The notes: generated by a model not told the origin, from the letters alone. A stretch of DNA of 64,000 bases from Chitinophaga filiformis (GCF_900102545.1 NZ_FNBN01000003.1:921461-985460), one strand, 5' to 3'. Positions 17,860 to 27,425 are shown, counted from the first letter of the stretch. Numbers and translations: made by a program.

Positions 17860-18639
17860 CTATTTTATCTGTGCTACTTCAAAGTGCATTCCATCTTTAC
17901 GGGAGAAATGTCCTCCCCAGTAAAAACCATTCAGATTAGCTATCTGCACAAGCTCTCTCACAGATCCTTTCTGACCTACCAATGCAGGTATTGCGCCAAG
18001 TGGATTCCATGCTACATTGATGTCGAATGCTGAACCAAAAGAATGATTACTTAATGTAGTGCGACTACCTCTGATGAACCTTGGAACATAAGAACCGCCC
18101 CAGGTTAATACCAATGGTAACAAGCCGGTATGTTCCCAGTCAGCCCACAGTTTCACAAGCTGGTCAGCTGCTTTTTTATGGAACTGTACCCTGTCTGATC
18201 CTTTGATGTGCACGAGCTGTGGGATCGTAGCTGTTACAATATTCTGGCTTACCCAATTGTCGGTAACCCTGATGTTTTCCGGATTGCCTGCAATGGGCTG
18301 GGATACATATGAAAACTTACCAAACACTCTGGCCCTTTCTTCATTGGATACCAATGGCTGAAATGAAGGTGGCTTGGGGTAGTCGGCTCCTGATTTGTCA
18401 GTCCGGTCATCAATGGTACCGTCAAATCCGAATTGCATGGCAACACCATATGTTTTGTTACCTACAACACCGTCAGGCTGGAGGTTATTTTTACGTTGGA
18501 ATGCGATCGTTGCATCCTGTACTTCTCTTGAGAAAATGCCATCAGCGACGCCGTCGTACAAATGCTGACCGATTAAAAAGAATTGCCAGCTTATTACTAA
18601 AGGACCCTGGCTGTTGATCCTGATGAGTTTAAGTTCCAT
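17860..18639 (-). CDS. M15 D-alanyl-D-alanine carboxypeptidase/endolysin-like with peptidoglycan-binding domain
   Basis: A 259-aa protein with a PG_binding_1 domain (about residues 12-70: SREVQDATIAFQRKNNLQPDG and GVVGNKTYGVAM) and a C-terminal zinc peptidase domain of the M15 family. Zinc ligands are H199 and D206 (SNHSFGSAFDIN) and H252 in DGMHFE. Expected activity is cleavage of D-Ala or L-Ala-D-Glu linkages in peptidoglycan. No signal peptide is visible, which is more like a phage endolysin or a toxin-delivery effector than a standard VanY, but no phage genes flank it. Confidence 0.9.
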   Translation of the reverse strand: MELKLIRINSQGPLVISWQFFLIGQHLYDGVADGIFSREVQDATIAFQRKNNLQPDGVVGNKTYGVAMQFGFDGTIDDRTDKSGADYPKPPSFQPLVSNEERARVFGKFSYVSQPIAGNPENIRVTDNWVSQNIVTATIPQLVHIKGSDRVQFHKKAADQLVKLWADWEHTGLLPLVLTWGGSYVPRFIRGSRTTLSNHSFGSAFDINVAWNPLGAIPALVGQKGSVRELVQIANLNGFYWGGHFSRKDGMHFEVAQIK

Positions 18640-18865
18640 AAGTGCTTGGAAGGGTGATTTGGTTAAGTAATTGGGAGTTATGGGTTTTATTGAGATTCTT
18701 TAACATTCATGGGGGCTTGAGGTAATAAACAATGGCCCCGAAGATAATGCTTTTTCCTGTAAAGCCTATACCCGATAGCGGTGATTTTGGCAACTTTTCA
18801 TGTAGATGACTGCGGGGGTATTGCTACCGGTCATGTTTATATTACTTCCTCTTAAACTCAATATT

Positions 18866-20212
18866 ATGACCATTTACTCAGTACGTTCGTGGTGCATCTA
18901 TCTCTTTATGATCCTTGTTATAGCCGCGTGTAGCAAGGAAGACCAGGCACCCCAAAAACCCACAATTGCTGCTGCCGAATTAACACCCCAAACGAATGCA
19001 GCTGCTGCTATACCAGTTTCATGGTATCAGCTTGAATTTAAATTAATCAGGGAGACACCGGGATTCAGTCCGCCGGTGGCTGCCAGAGCGCTTGCCTACA
19101 CCGGTGTTGCGCTGCATGAAGCCGTGATATGGAGTGACAGATACGGTCATTCCCTTAGCGGTCAGCTCGATGGACTGAGCAATGTACCCCGCCCTGAATG
19201 GGGAAAAAGATATAACTGGGAGCTCGTTGCCAACAGTGCAATGGCAGACATCATCAAAAGTCTGTATCCCAATGCCAGCGCTGCTAACCTCGCGCTGATC
19301 GCGACGCTTGACAGTACCAACAAAGCTACGGTATCTGGTAGCTGTGGTGCTGATGAGATCAACCGCTCTGTTAATTTTGGTAAACAGGTAGCTGCTGCTA
19401 TTTACACCTGGTCTACTACCGATGGTGGTAAAGACGGCTATCTGAATAACTTCCCTACCGATTATGTACCGCCGGTGGGTCCTGCTTTCTGGGTACCTAC
19501 GCCGCCTGCCTTTCAGCGTGCTATGCTGCCTTACTGGGGCAATAACAGGTTAATGGTGAGGCCACGCCAACCGGAGACTGCTGGTATCGCACATCCTGCT
19601 TTCTCGACAGATACGGCTTCTGCGTTCTATAAGGCTGCTTATTTCGTTTATAACAAGGTAAATACGCTGACGCCTGAAGAGAATACTATTGCACGTTATT
19701 GGGCTGATGGCGGTGGTACTTTCACGCCGCCGGGCCACATGCTTGCGATCACTTCTCAGTTGGTTGTTGATAACGGGCTTAGTCTTACTGAGGCTGCGAA
19801 GCTATTTGCACAGGTGGGGATTGGTGAGAATGATGCGGCTATTGTGTGCTGGAAGTATAAGTACAAGTACAATCTGCTGCGGCCAATCACCTATATACAA
19901 ACGTATATAGCGGCGGGTTGGACTTCGTTGATCGGTACGCCTCCTTTTCCTTCGTATACATCCGGGCATGCGACGTTTACGGGCGCTGCTGGTAGTATAT
20001 TGGCGGATTATTTTGGGAGCGGGTTTGCGTTTACTGATAATCAGAAAGTGGCGGAAGGTTTTGCGCCGCGGACTTTTAATGGGTTTCAGCAGATGGTAGA
20101 TGAGGCGTCGGTTTCGAGGGTTTATGGTGGGATTCATTATCAGTTTGATAGCCAGGTAGGGGCGCAGACGGGGCGTGATATTGCACTGCGTGTGCTTTCA
20201 CTTCGATATTGA
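18866..20212 (+). CDS. Vanadium-dependent haloperoxidase-like lipoprotein (PAP2 fold)
   Basis: A 448-aa protein; ATG 18866 is chosen because it gives a lipoprotein signal ending VIAAC. The C-terminal half shows the three vanadate/phosphate-binding motifs in order: K...RP (KYKYNLLRPI), PSYTSGH (His about 368) and SRVYGGIHYQFD. Members oxidise halides or act as acid phosphatases; a cell-surface or periplasmic location is predicted. The last 300 bp switch visibly to G/T-rich codons compared with the first kilobase. A terminator and a half-REP element follow. Confidence 0.9.
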   Translation: MTIYSVRSWCIYLFMILVIAACSKEDQAPQKPTIAAAELTPQTNAAAAIPVSWYQLEFKLIRETPGFSPPVAARALAYTGVALHEAVIWSDRYGHSLSGQLDGLSNVPRPEWGKRYNWELVANSAMADIIKSLYPNASAANLALIATLDSTNKATVSGSCGADEINRSVNFGKQVAAAIYTWSTTDGGKDGYLNNFPTDYVPPVGPAFWVPTPPAFQRAMLPYWGNNRLMVRPRQPETAGIAHPAFSTDTASAFYKAAYFVYNKVNTLTPEENTIARYWADGGGTFTPPGHMLAITSQLVVDNGLSLTEAAKLFAQVGIGENDAAIVCWKYKYKYNLLRPITYIQTYIAAGWTSLIGTPPFPSYTSGHATFTGAAGSILADYFGSGFAFTDNQKVAEGFAPRTFNGFQQMVDEASVSRVYGGIHYQFDSQVGAQTGRDIALRVLSLRY

Positions 20213-20227
20213 TTCTTTTTATTAGTT

Positions 20228-20264
20228 AAAAAAGGGTGTGTTCTTTTGAATGCACCCTTTTTTT
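20228..20264 (+). terminator. Rho-independent terminator after the haloperoxidase-like gene
   Basis: The stem is aaaaaagggtg (20228-20238) with caccctttttt (20253-20263) around a 14-nt loop, ending in a T-tract. It begins 16 bp after the stop codon. Confidence 0.75.
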
Positions 20265-20279
20265 ATGCTAAGTAGCGGA

Positions 20280-20400
20280 ATGCTATCGGGCGTTGTCAAT
20301 CGTATAGGATTTTTGAATATGGATTGGGCAGCATCGGTCGTATCCGGAGAGCCGAAGGCCCGCCATTCCCATCTGAAACCGGTGCTACTTCCGCTGTTCC
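20280..20400 (+). repeat. Half-copy of the interspersed inverted-repeat element
   Basis: It matches the inner part and right arm of the full element at 54591-54766: GCCGAAGGCCCGCCATTCCC, then ATCTGAAACCGGTGCTACTT and CCGCTGTTCC are identical in both. The left arm (AGTAGCTTCGGTTTCAG) is missing, so this is a truncated element. Confidence 0.85.
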
Positions 20401-20480
20401 TATAGTTGTTTGTAAGTCTGATTTATTCGGGCGTTGATGTGCTTTTGGTATAAGTGTAGATAATGGTTGTTTGTGACGGA

Positions 20481-20518
20481 TTCTGCTGAAAAGCACTATT
20501 CTGCTGAAAAGCACTATA
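20481..20518. repeat. 19-bp tandem duplication
   Basis: ttctgctgaaaagcactat occurs at 20481-20499 and again at 20500-20518, perfect. Short repeats of ggtaatca/gtcaatca follow (20526-20565), immediately before the Nif3-like start. Confidence 0.9.
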
Positions 20519-20570
20519 TTTATTAGGTAATCAGGTAATCAGTCATTAGTCAATCAGTTAATCGGTTATT

Positions 20571-21611
20571 ATGCCACGTGAGAATAATACGTCTACGTTT
20601 ACTTCGACTTTAGCTTCAGCTTCCACTTCGGCTTCTACCTTCGCTTCGGGGTCTACCTCCGCTTCAGCATCTACTCCTACTTCCATTTCTATCAACAGAA
20701 GGAAATTCATTGCACAGGTAGCGGCAGCTGCGGGATCTGCTGTGGTGCTTGCATCTCCTTTAGCTGGTTTTGCTGCAGGATTTGCGCCTCTGACAGCGCC
20801 TAAGCCAAGGGCTGCGCAGGGAGGGATTACTGTGGGACAGATTATGGACCTGTTCATCAAAGAGGCGCCAGGTGCTCCTTTTTCCAGTACTATTGATACC
20901 TTGAAATCGGGGAACAGGGATGTTGTGGTGACGGGTATTGTAACTACGATGTTTGCTACGGTGGAGGTGATCAGAAAGGCGATTGCGCTGAATGCGAATT
21001 TTATTATTGCACATGAGCCTACGTTCTATAATCATACGGATGAAACGACATGGCTCGAAAAGGATGATGTATACCGTTATAAAGCTGATTTGCTGAAGAA
21101 GCATAATATTGTTGTGTGGCGTAACCATGATTACATACATAGTGTAAGGCCTGATGGTGTACGTAAAGGCCTGGTAGATCAGCTGGGGTGGCAGCAGTTT
21201 GAGGATAGTAGTCATGTGATCTACAATTTGCCGGCTGCTGTGACATTGAAGGCGCTGATTGAAGATTTGAAAAAGAAACTGAATATTGAAGCGGTGCGGT
21301 ATGTTGGTGATCCGGAACAACAGTGTAAGAAAGTATTGTTATTGCCTGGTGCTTCCGGTGGTAGGAACCAGATTCAGCGTATTAGTAGTACGCAACCGGA
21401 TGTGTTGGTATGTGGTGAGGTGGCAGAGTGGGAGACCGCTGAATATGTGAGGGATGCCCGGGCGGCTGGTAAACAGTTATCGTTGGTTGTACTTGGCCAT
21501 ATTGTGAGCGAGGAGCCGGGCTCTGAATTTATGGCGAAATGGTTACAGCAAAAATTCCCCGAAATCAAAACAACGCATATCCCAACAGGTAGTTCTCTCT
21601 CGTTTTTATAG
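20571..21611 (+). CDS. Exported Nif3-like dinuclear-metal protein
   Basis: A 346-aa protein. Residues 7-41 are an unusual low-complexity Ser/Thr/Ala stretch, then a Tat-type signal (NRRKFIAQVAAAAGSAVVL, ending AGFAAG) and a Nif3/YbgI-like domain. Visible ligand motifs are AHEPTFYNHTDETTW, RNHDYIHS (counterpart of the usual Y-x-H-x-N-D) and VVLGHIVSEEPGSEF. Nif3 proteins are normally cytoplasmic hexamers with a metal pair, so the export signal is notable. No Met lies between residue 1 and the twin Arg, so either the 40-residue extension is real or a non-ATG start near 20690 is used. Confidence 0.85.
   Translation: MPRENNTSTFTSTLASASTSASTFASGSTSASASTPTSISINRRKFIAQVAAAAGSAVVLASPLAGFAAGFAPLTAPKPRAAQGGITVGQIMDLFIKEAPGAPFSSTIDTLKSGNRDVVVTGIVTTMFATVEVIRKAIALNANFIIAHEPTFYNHTDETTWLEKDDVYRYKADLLKKHNIVVWRNHDYIHSVRPDGVRKGLVDQLGWQQFEDSSHVIYNLPAAVTLKALIEDLKKKLNIEAVRYVGDPEQQCKKVLLLPGASGGRNQIQRISSTQPDVLVCGEVAEWETAEYVRDARAAGKQLSLVVLGHIVSEEPGSEFMAKWLQQKFPEIKTTHIPTGSSLSFL
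20589..20693. repeat. Coding low-complexity Ser/Thr/Ala repeat
   Basis: Degenerate triplets of the (t/g)ct-tc(a/c/g) type encode alternating Ser, Thr and Ala with few other residues. It lies upstream of the twin-Arg motif of the Nif3-like gene and is a candidate slippage-prone tract. Confidence 0.75.
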
Positions 21612-21814
21612 CTGAAACGTCTATATTTTTTTAGATAGCGGCCCGGTGTGAGTGGGCTGATTATCATGTTGTTTATAGCTTTAAAGCCTCCTTTTTCTTC
21701 TATATTCTCATCATACTATTATGCGGGTTAGCTTGCGGTGATTATTTTCGACGCGGAAAAGCCATATCGCCATTCTCAAAAGAACCATTATTTATTCATC
21801 AAATCTCCCTCAAA

Positions 21815-23416
21815 ATGAGAACTCTATTTTGGGCCTGTTGTGCCCTGTTCCTGTTCGCGTGTAACAAATCATCGCTGGAACCACAGGAACACCTGTCTGC
21901 TGACCTGCATACCAAAGCTGCGGTAGTGGTTAGCAAATCCACCGGCAAAAAGATCTTTATCCATTGGATGCCCTGGTTCGAAACACCGGCATCCAGGGGC
22001 GCATGGGGGTATCACTGGAAAATGAATACCCAGAACCCGGACATCATCGTCAACGGTAAAAGACAGATTGCTGCCTATTTTTATCCTAAAACAGGACCTT
22101 ATGCTTCCGGTGACCCGGATATCATTGAGTACCAGTTGCTGCTGATGAAGTATGCTGGTGCAGATGGCGTATTCATTGACTGGCCAGGCACCAGGCAGCG
22201 GTATGACTATCCCGATAACCTGAGCAATTCCAATGCATTGATCAGTAAACTCAATGCTGTAGGATTACAATTCTCTATTGTACATGAAGACCGCAACTGG
22301 GACCCTGGTATGGCTTCCAGTGCTAATGGCGATTTTGTGTACATGCAGAACAACTACTTCAACCAGGGGAATTATCTGCGGAATGCTTCTAATGATCCTG
22401 TAGTGTTGAACTTCGGGCCCATCACTTTTCACACGCCTGCAGAGTGGAATACGATCCTGAATGGCATTAATCCACGTCCGAAGATCGTTCCGCTGTTTGG
22501 ATTCACTAATGAAGTAGGCGCTAATAATGCCGGTGGTGAATTTCCATGGATCTACCAGGAACATCCGGGTGTGGTAGACCGCTACTATACACAGGCGGCC
22601 AGTTTCCCGCTGTCGATAGGTGTGGTTTATCCAGGTTTCAAATCCTTCTATGCAGCTGGTGGCGCCGATGGCCCTACCTGGGAGATCCCGTTTAATGGCA
22701 CTTCCACTTTCTCTACCATGCTGGATAAAGCGCTCAACTCCAGCGTGAACATTATTCAGTTTGCCACCTGGAATGACTATGGAGAGGGGACTATCATTGA
22801 GCCTACCGATGAATATGGTTATTCCTTCCTGACCATTATGCAGCAGAAATTAGGTGTTCCCTACGGACAGCATGAACTGGAACTGGTAGCCCGTTTATAC
22901 GGCTACAGAAAACAGTACGCTGGTAACAGTAGCGTACAGCAGCAGCTGAACCAGGTGTTCACTTATCTTGCTAATCTGCAGGTGAGCAATGCGGAGAATC
23001 TGTTAAACAGCATTGGTGGTCCGGTTAATCCGCCAACAGGAACCGGCGTATTGATCAAAAACAAGTGGTTGAATACTTACCTGTATGAAGAGAACGGACA
23101 GGTAAAATATAACGCTAACAACAGCGGTAATCAATACAGATGGGTACAGGAGCAGGTGAATGGTCATATCCGGTTTAAGAACGTGGCAACAGGCCATTAC
23201 CTGAATATTGAGCACCTGTACAACTATGTGGAGAGTACAGATGTGCCTGATACTTTTTACAGCAGTTATTGGGTACTGGAAAGCTATAACGGTTATACCC
23301 GTTTGAAGAATGAGTGGCAGAATACTTATCTGAACCTGGAGAATCAGAGCGGACTGGCACAATGTACAAACGTGCCGGCTTTCTTTGAGAGCAGTCAGTG
23401 GATTTTACAGAATTAA
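21815..23416 (+). CDS. GH71/GH99-like glycosidase lipoprotein with C-terminal beta-trefoil
   Basis: A 533-aa lipoprotein (signal ending LFAC). Residues 45-380 resemble the GH99/GH71-type (beta/alpha)8 domain: IFIHWMPWFETP, a YHW motif, IAAYFYPKTGPYASGD, GADGVFIDWPG and a late FATWNDYGEGTIIEP, which carries the acidic Glu pair of this clan. Residues 410-533 form repeats of about 40 residues (WLNTYLYEENG, TGHYLNIEHL, WQNTYLNLENQSG), a probable beta-trefoil binding module. The family includes alpha-mannan and alpha-1,3-glucan enzymes; the exact substrate is unclear. It ends in a perfect terminator. Confidence 0.82.
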   Translation: MRTLFWACCALFLFACNKSSLEPQEHLSADLHTKAAVVVSKSTGKKIFIHWMPWFETPASRGAWGYHWKMNTQNPDIIVNGKRQIAAYFYPKTGPYASGDPDIIEYQLLLMKYAGADGVFIDWPGTRQRYDYPDNLSNSNALISKLNAVGLQFSIVHEDRNWDPGMASSANGDFVYMQNNYFNQGNYLRNASNDPVVLNFGPITFHTPAEWNTILNGINPRPKIVPLFGFTNEVGANNAGGEFPWIYQEHPGVVDRYYTQAASFPLSIGVVYPGFKSFYAAGGADGPTWEIPFNGTSTFSTMLDKALNSSVNIIQFATWNDYGEGTIIEPTDEYGYSFLTIMQQKLGVPYGQHELELVARLYGYRKQYAGNSSVQQQLNQVFTYLANLQVSNAENLLNSIGGPVNPPTGTGVLIKNKWLNTYLYEENGQVKYNANNSGNQYRWVQEQVNGHIRFKNVATGHYLNIEHLYNYVESTDVPDTFYSSYWVLESYNGYTRLKNEWQNTYLNLENQSGLAQCTNVPAFFESSQWILQN

Positions 23417-23436
23417 GCACTCGTATATGGAAGTAA

Positions 23437-23470
23437 CAGGGTGTATCGAAGTACGATACACCCTGTTTTT
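23437..23470 (+). terminator. Rho-independent terminator
   Basis: Perfect 12-bp stem (cagggtgtatcg 23437-23448 with cgatacaccctg 23454-23465), 5-nt loop and ttttt. Confidence 0.92.
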
Positions 23471-23552
23471 ATTCGTATGCCTGATGGCGCCAGATAGTCA
23501 TTAGACAATTCTCAACGCCTAATTTTACTTTTGAGTCTTCCTCTTTTTATTA

Positions 23553-25964
23553 TCATTCAGATCTTAAGCTCTTTACAGGATTGACCAAAGCCGCTTTAAT
23601 GGCTTTGAAGCTAATGGTCACCATCGTGATGAGGCCCATCAGGATAATCGATACTGCAAATACTATCCAGTTGATGTTAATACGGTAGGCGAAGTTCTCC
23701 AGCCACTTGTTCATGAGCAGCCAGGCCAGCGGTGTGGCTATGACCGCTGCCAGCGCGATCAGCTTCAGGAAATCTGCTGATAGCAGCGCCACAATACCCG
23801 ATACAGATGCACCCAATACCTTGCGGATACCGATCTCTTTGGTACGTTGTTCCGCAGCATAGGTAATAAGACCAAACACGCCCAGGGAAGCGATCAGGAT
23901 AGCCAATACAGCAAAGGAGATAAAGATCTTACCGGTACGTTCTTCTGCCTGGTATAACCTGTTAAAGTTATCATCCATGAAGGCATATCTGAAAGGCTGT
24001 CCCTGCATAGCTGGCCGTGCATGATACAGCTCACCGATCTTGCTGACGATCTGCTGAATATTCTTTGTATTGATGCGGAATGCCATCGTGCCGGTAAAGT
24101 TGCCTAATGTGAGTACAGCCGGTGGTGTTTTAGTGCGTAAAGAGCCTGAATTAAAATCTTTCACTATTCCGATGATCTTCATTTTTTGGTCGCCCCGGTA
24201 AAGATATTTGTCAGTGATATCTGTGAATCCAAGCAGGCGCGCGGCTGTTTCATTGATAATAAGCGATGATGAGGTATCAGTAGGCATATCTGCGGAGAAA
24301 TTCCTACCCTTCGCCATCTGCATGCCAAGGGCGGGAATATAGTCGACGTCTACATACCATTCCGGAATACCTACCACCTGTCCGGGACTTCTCGCGGCAT
24401 CCTTAGAGTAAATATTCGTGTTCATGTTAATGTCGGTAGGCAATGAATTTGTCATGGTACCTGCCGTAACTCCCGGGATCTTTAATACATCGTCTCTGAA
24501 TCCTTTAGCATGTATCCAGAGAGCCTGTGTATTTTCTATGACCAGCACCTGTTGCCGGTTATATCCCAGTTTTTTATTGTGGATATAGTTCAGTTGATTG
24601 TATATAACCAGCGTGCCTACAATGAGCAGGATAGCAGCTGCAAACTGGAAGATGACCAGGCTGTTCCTGAGCCAGCTGCTTTTAAAACCGGTTGAGAGTT
24701 TGCCTTTCAGCACCTTTACCGGTTCAAAAGAGGAAAGGAAGAAGGCAGGGTAACTTCCGGCTAATAGTCCGACTATGACCACTATAATGAGCAATAAAGG
24801 CAGTATCCAGGCAAGAGATGCAAAAGTGATGCTGAGCGATTTTCCCGATAGTTCATTCAGGTAAGGTATTAGTAATGAGGTAATAACTATTGCAATGATC
24901 ATTGCGCAACAGCTGGTGAGGACAGATTCAGCCAGGAACTGTATGATCAGGCTGCTTTTTTGTGAGCCCATCACTTTACGCAGTCCTACTTCTTTGGCCC
25001 TTCCGGCGGAGCGGGCAGTAGAAAGATTCATAAAGTTCACACAGGCGATCAGCAGTATGATGATAGCGGTGATGATGAAAATGTAGACGTATTGTATATT
25101 GCCTGAAGGTTCTGCTTCATTGGTCAGATCGGAGTAGAGGTGGATCTTTTTGAGCGGAATGGATAGATACCTGAAATGGCCTCCTTTTTTCTCCAGGTCT
25201 GAAAGATCGCTTCCTGTCATTTTCCTGAGGTCATTCTCCATGTATTTTTTAGTGGCCTGTTGCAGGTATCCGTCCAGTTGTGCCTGGGTGGTACCGGGAC
25301 GTAACTGTACATATGTTACGAAATTATCGGCCATCCATTGTGCTTCCCTGCTTATGTCCACCTGTGACATCGCCCTGATGAAATCAAAGTGCAGATGGGA
25401 TTGTGGCGGTACATCTTTAATCACTCCTGTAATAGTGTATTCGTTGATATTGTCAGTGTGTAAGGTTTTACCAACAACATCCACACTCTTGAAATACTTT
25501 CTAGCCATGCTTTCCGAAATAACCATGGAGAAAGGATTGCGCAAGGCAGTGAGCGGATTGCCGGCAATCATATGCAGGCTGAAGATGTCAAAAACGGTGG
25601 AATCAGCGAAGCAGACATTGTTCTCCAGCAGGGTTTCTTCTCCCTTTTTCACGAGTATATGTTCCTGTTGCAGAAAGCGGACATATTTTTCAACCTGCGG
25701 ATAGTCCTGCTGTAGCATAGGTCCGAACAGGGCGGGTGTATTCCTTTCTTTAAATGTGCTGCCGTTCACCAGGAAGTCTGCATTGATACGATAGATACGG
25801 TCGGCCTTGCCATTGAAGTACTCATACCTCAACTCATCTGTTACAAATAGCGTGATTAATAAGCAGGTGGCCAGCCCTATGGCTAATCCAAAGATGGTGA
25901 TGGCTGAAAAGCCTTTATTTCTCCAAAGGTTACGTATGGCAATCTTGTAGTAGTACCGGAACAT
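23553..25964 (-). CDS. ABC transporter permease, MacB/FtsX type
   Basis: An 803-aa inner-membrane protein starting at ATG 25964 (MFRYYYKIAIRNLWRNKGFS); the 18-residue upstream extension lacks support and overlaps the promoter region. Layout: TM1 (about 21-41), MacB-type periplasmic domain, FtsX block of three helices (about 285-425) with AGRAKEVGLRKVMGS, then a second TM-periplasmic-FtsX set with TKEIGIRKVLGAS. This duplicated form is common in Bacteroidota, usually without an adjacent ATPase, as here. It probably works in lipoprotein, peptide or antimicrobial handling. Confidence 0.92.
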   Translation of the reverse strand: MFRYYYKIAIRNLWRNKGFSAITIFGLAIGLATCLLITLFVTDELRYEYFNGKADRIYRINADFLVNGSTFKERNTPALFGPMLQQDYPQVEKYVRFLQQEHILVKKGEETLLENNVCFADSTVFDIFSLHMIAGNPLTALRNPFSMVISESMARKYFKSVDVVGKTLHTDNINEYTITGVIKDVPPQSHLHFDFIRAMSQVDISREAQWMADNFVTYVQLRPGTTQAQLDGYLQQATKKYMENDLRKMTGSDLSDLEKKGGHFRYLSIPLKKIHLYSDLTNEAEPSGNIQYVYIFIITAIIILLIACVNFMNLSTARSAGRAKEVGLRKVMGSQKSSLIIQFLAESVLTSCCAMIIAIVITSLLIPYLNELSGKSLSITFASLAWILPLLLIIVVIVGLLAGSYPAFFLSSFEPVKVLKGKLSTGFKSSWLRNSLVIFQFAAAILLIVGTLVIYNQLNYIHNKKLGYNRQQVLVIENTQALWIHAKGFRDDVLKIPGVTAGTMTNSLPTDINMNTNIYSKDAARSPGQVVGIPEWYVDVDYIPALGMQMAKGRNFSADMPTDTSSSLIINETAARLLGFTDITDKYLYRGDQKMKIIGIVKDFNSGSLRTKTPPAVLTLGNFTGTMAFRINTKNIQQIVSKIGELYHARPAMQGQPFRYAFMDDNFNRLYQAEERTGKIFISFAVLAILIASLGVFGLITYAAEQRTKEIGIRKVLGASVSGIVALLSADFLKLIALAAVIATPLAWLLMNKWLENFAYRININWIVFAVSIILMGLITMVTISFKAIKAALVNPVKSLRSE

Positions 25965-25991
25965 TGAATGTAATTTAGGTCGGTGGCAATA

Positions 25992-26000
25992 CGAAATATA
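25992..26000 (-). promoter_or_regulatory. -7 box for the ABC permease gene
   Basis: Minus-strand TATATTTCG, a TAnnTTTCG variant, 28 nt before ATG 25964; this supports the shorter start. Confidence 0.5.
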
Positions 26001-26227
26001 CGATAGTGCCGGTTCCAAGAGAATGCCAATTTGTAATTGTATTGGTAATGAGTTACTTAAAAGGATCTTTTTGATGTAAAGTGTCCGGTTTTGATATAGT
26101 GGTGTTCGCTTTTAGCTGGCGGTAAGGTATGAAAATTGCGGCACCACTTTTACATGGACGGGTTGCAGGAGCCCGTTTTTATGAATATCTTACCAGTACG
26201 CTCAAATTGTTGTATAAAACCCTTGTT

Positions 26228-27349
26228 ATGAAGAATACCAGAAGACATTTTTTGCAAAACTTTACTGTTTCCGCATTGGCACTGACTGTTTTACCCCGGC
26301 TGGGAATGGCTGCTAAACCTGATTTCTATGAAAAGCCTTATGATGGTCCGGTATTACGGGTAGCTATCATGGGCCTGGGAAGTTATGGTTCCAGGGTGGC
26401 GGAAGCCATGCAGGCCTGTAAGAAAGCTAAGCTGGTAGGCGTCATCAGTGGTACGCCTTCCAAGATCAAAGACTGGCAGGGGAAATATAATATTCCGGAG
26501 AAGAACTGTTACAACTACGAAAACTTTGACAAGATCAAAGACAACCCGGATATTGATGCGGTATATGTGATCACGCCGAATGCGCTGCATCACGACCAGG
26601 TGATACGGGTAGCCAAAGCAGGCAAACATGTGATCTGTGAGAAGCCGATGGCCCTGAATGCGAAAGAGGGGCAGGAGATGGTGGATGCGTGTCGTAATGC
26701 GAAGGTGAAACTGCTGGTAGGCTACCGTATGCACTTTGAGCCGCATACACTGGAAGTGATCCGTATGCGGAATGCAGGAGAGTTTGGCAAGGTGCTCTTC
26801 TTCCAGGGCCTGTGCGGATTTAAGATCGGAGATCCTACACAATGGCGCCTGAACAAGCAACTGGCAGGAGGAGGTTCCCTGATGGATATCGGTATCTATG
26901 CGGTAAACGGTGCGCGTTATATGGTGGGAGAGGAGCCTGTATGGGTCACTGCACAGGAGACCAAGACAGATCATGAGAAGTTCAAACCAGGCGTAGATGA
27001 AACGATCGAGTTCCAGCTGGGCTTCCCCAGCGGCGCCGTAGCTTCCTGCCTGTCTACCTACAGCATGAATAACCTGGATAAGTTCTTCTTAAACGGAGAG
27101 AAAGGTTTTGCAGAGATGCAGCCGTCTACCGGATACGGGCCTATTAAAGGGCGTACGCATAAGGGAGAGCTGAACCAGCCTGTTGTGGTGCATCAGACAT
27201 TGCAGATGGAGGAGATGTCGGATATTATCCTGAATGGTAAGCAACCTGTAGTGCCTGTGAATGGTGAGGAGGCTGTGAAGGATCTGAAGATCATGGATGG
27301 GATTTATCAGGCAGCGAAGACGGGGGGCAGGGTAAATCTGAAGCGCTGA
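26228..27349 (+). CDS. Tat-exported Gfo/Idh/MocA oxidoreductase
   Basis: A 373-aa protein; ATG 26228 begins a twin-Arg signal (NTRRHFLQNFTVSALALT). The Rossmann domain opens VLRVAIMGLGSYGSR, with ALHHDQVIRVAKAGKHVICEKPMA holding the catalytic Glu-Lys-Pro. The second domain (GGGSLMDIGIYAVNGARYMVG) has the Asp/His-type catalytic patch of glucose-fructose oxidoreductase relatives. Export with bound NAD(P) is known for this family. It probably processes a sugar in the periplasm. A fragment of the interspersed repeat begins 8 bp after the stop. Confidence 0.93.
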   Translation: MKNTRRHFLQNFTVSALALTVLPRLGMAAKPDFYEKPYDGPVLRVAIMGLGSYGSRVAEAMQACKKAKLVGVISGTPSKIKDWQGKYNIPEKNCYNYENFDKIKDNPDIDAVYVITPNALHHDQVIRVAKAGKHVICEKPMALNAKEGQEMVDACRNAKVKLLVGYRMHFEPHTLEVIRMRNAGEFGKVLFFQGLCGFKIGDPTQWRLNKQLAGGGSLMDIGIYAVNGARYMVGEEPVWVTAQETKTDHEKFKPGVDETIEFQLGFPSGAVASCLSTYSMNNLDKFFLNGEKGFAEMQPSTGYGPIKGRTHKGELNQPVVVHQTLQMEEMSDIILNGKQPVVPVNGEEAVKDLKIMDGIYQAAKTGGRVNLKR

Positions 27350-27356
27350 TTTTTTT

Positions 27357-27425
27357 ACGCTAAAGGAGCTTCGGTTTCAGCATGGGATGTCGGTCGGCGC
27401 CTCTCTGGAATGCTATTCAGTCAGT
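27357..27425 (+). repeat. Left-arm fragment of the interspersed element
   Basis: AGCTTCGGTTTCAGCATGGG followed by ATGtCGGTCGGCGCC matches the left end of the full copy at 54591 with one mismatch. The match stops around aatgctattcag, the region where the half-copy at 20280 begins. Confidence 0.8.
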
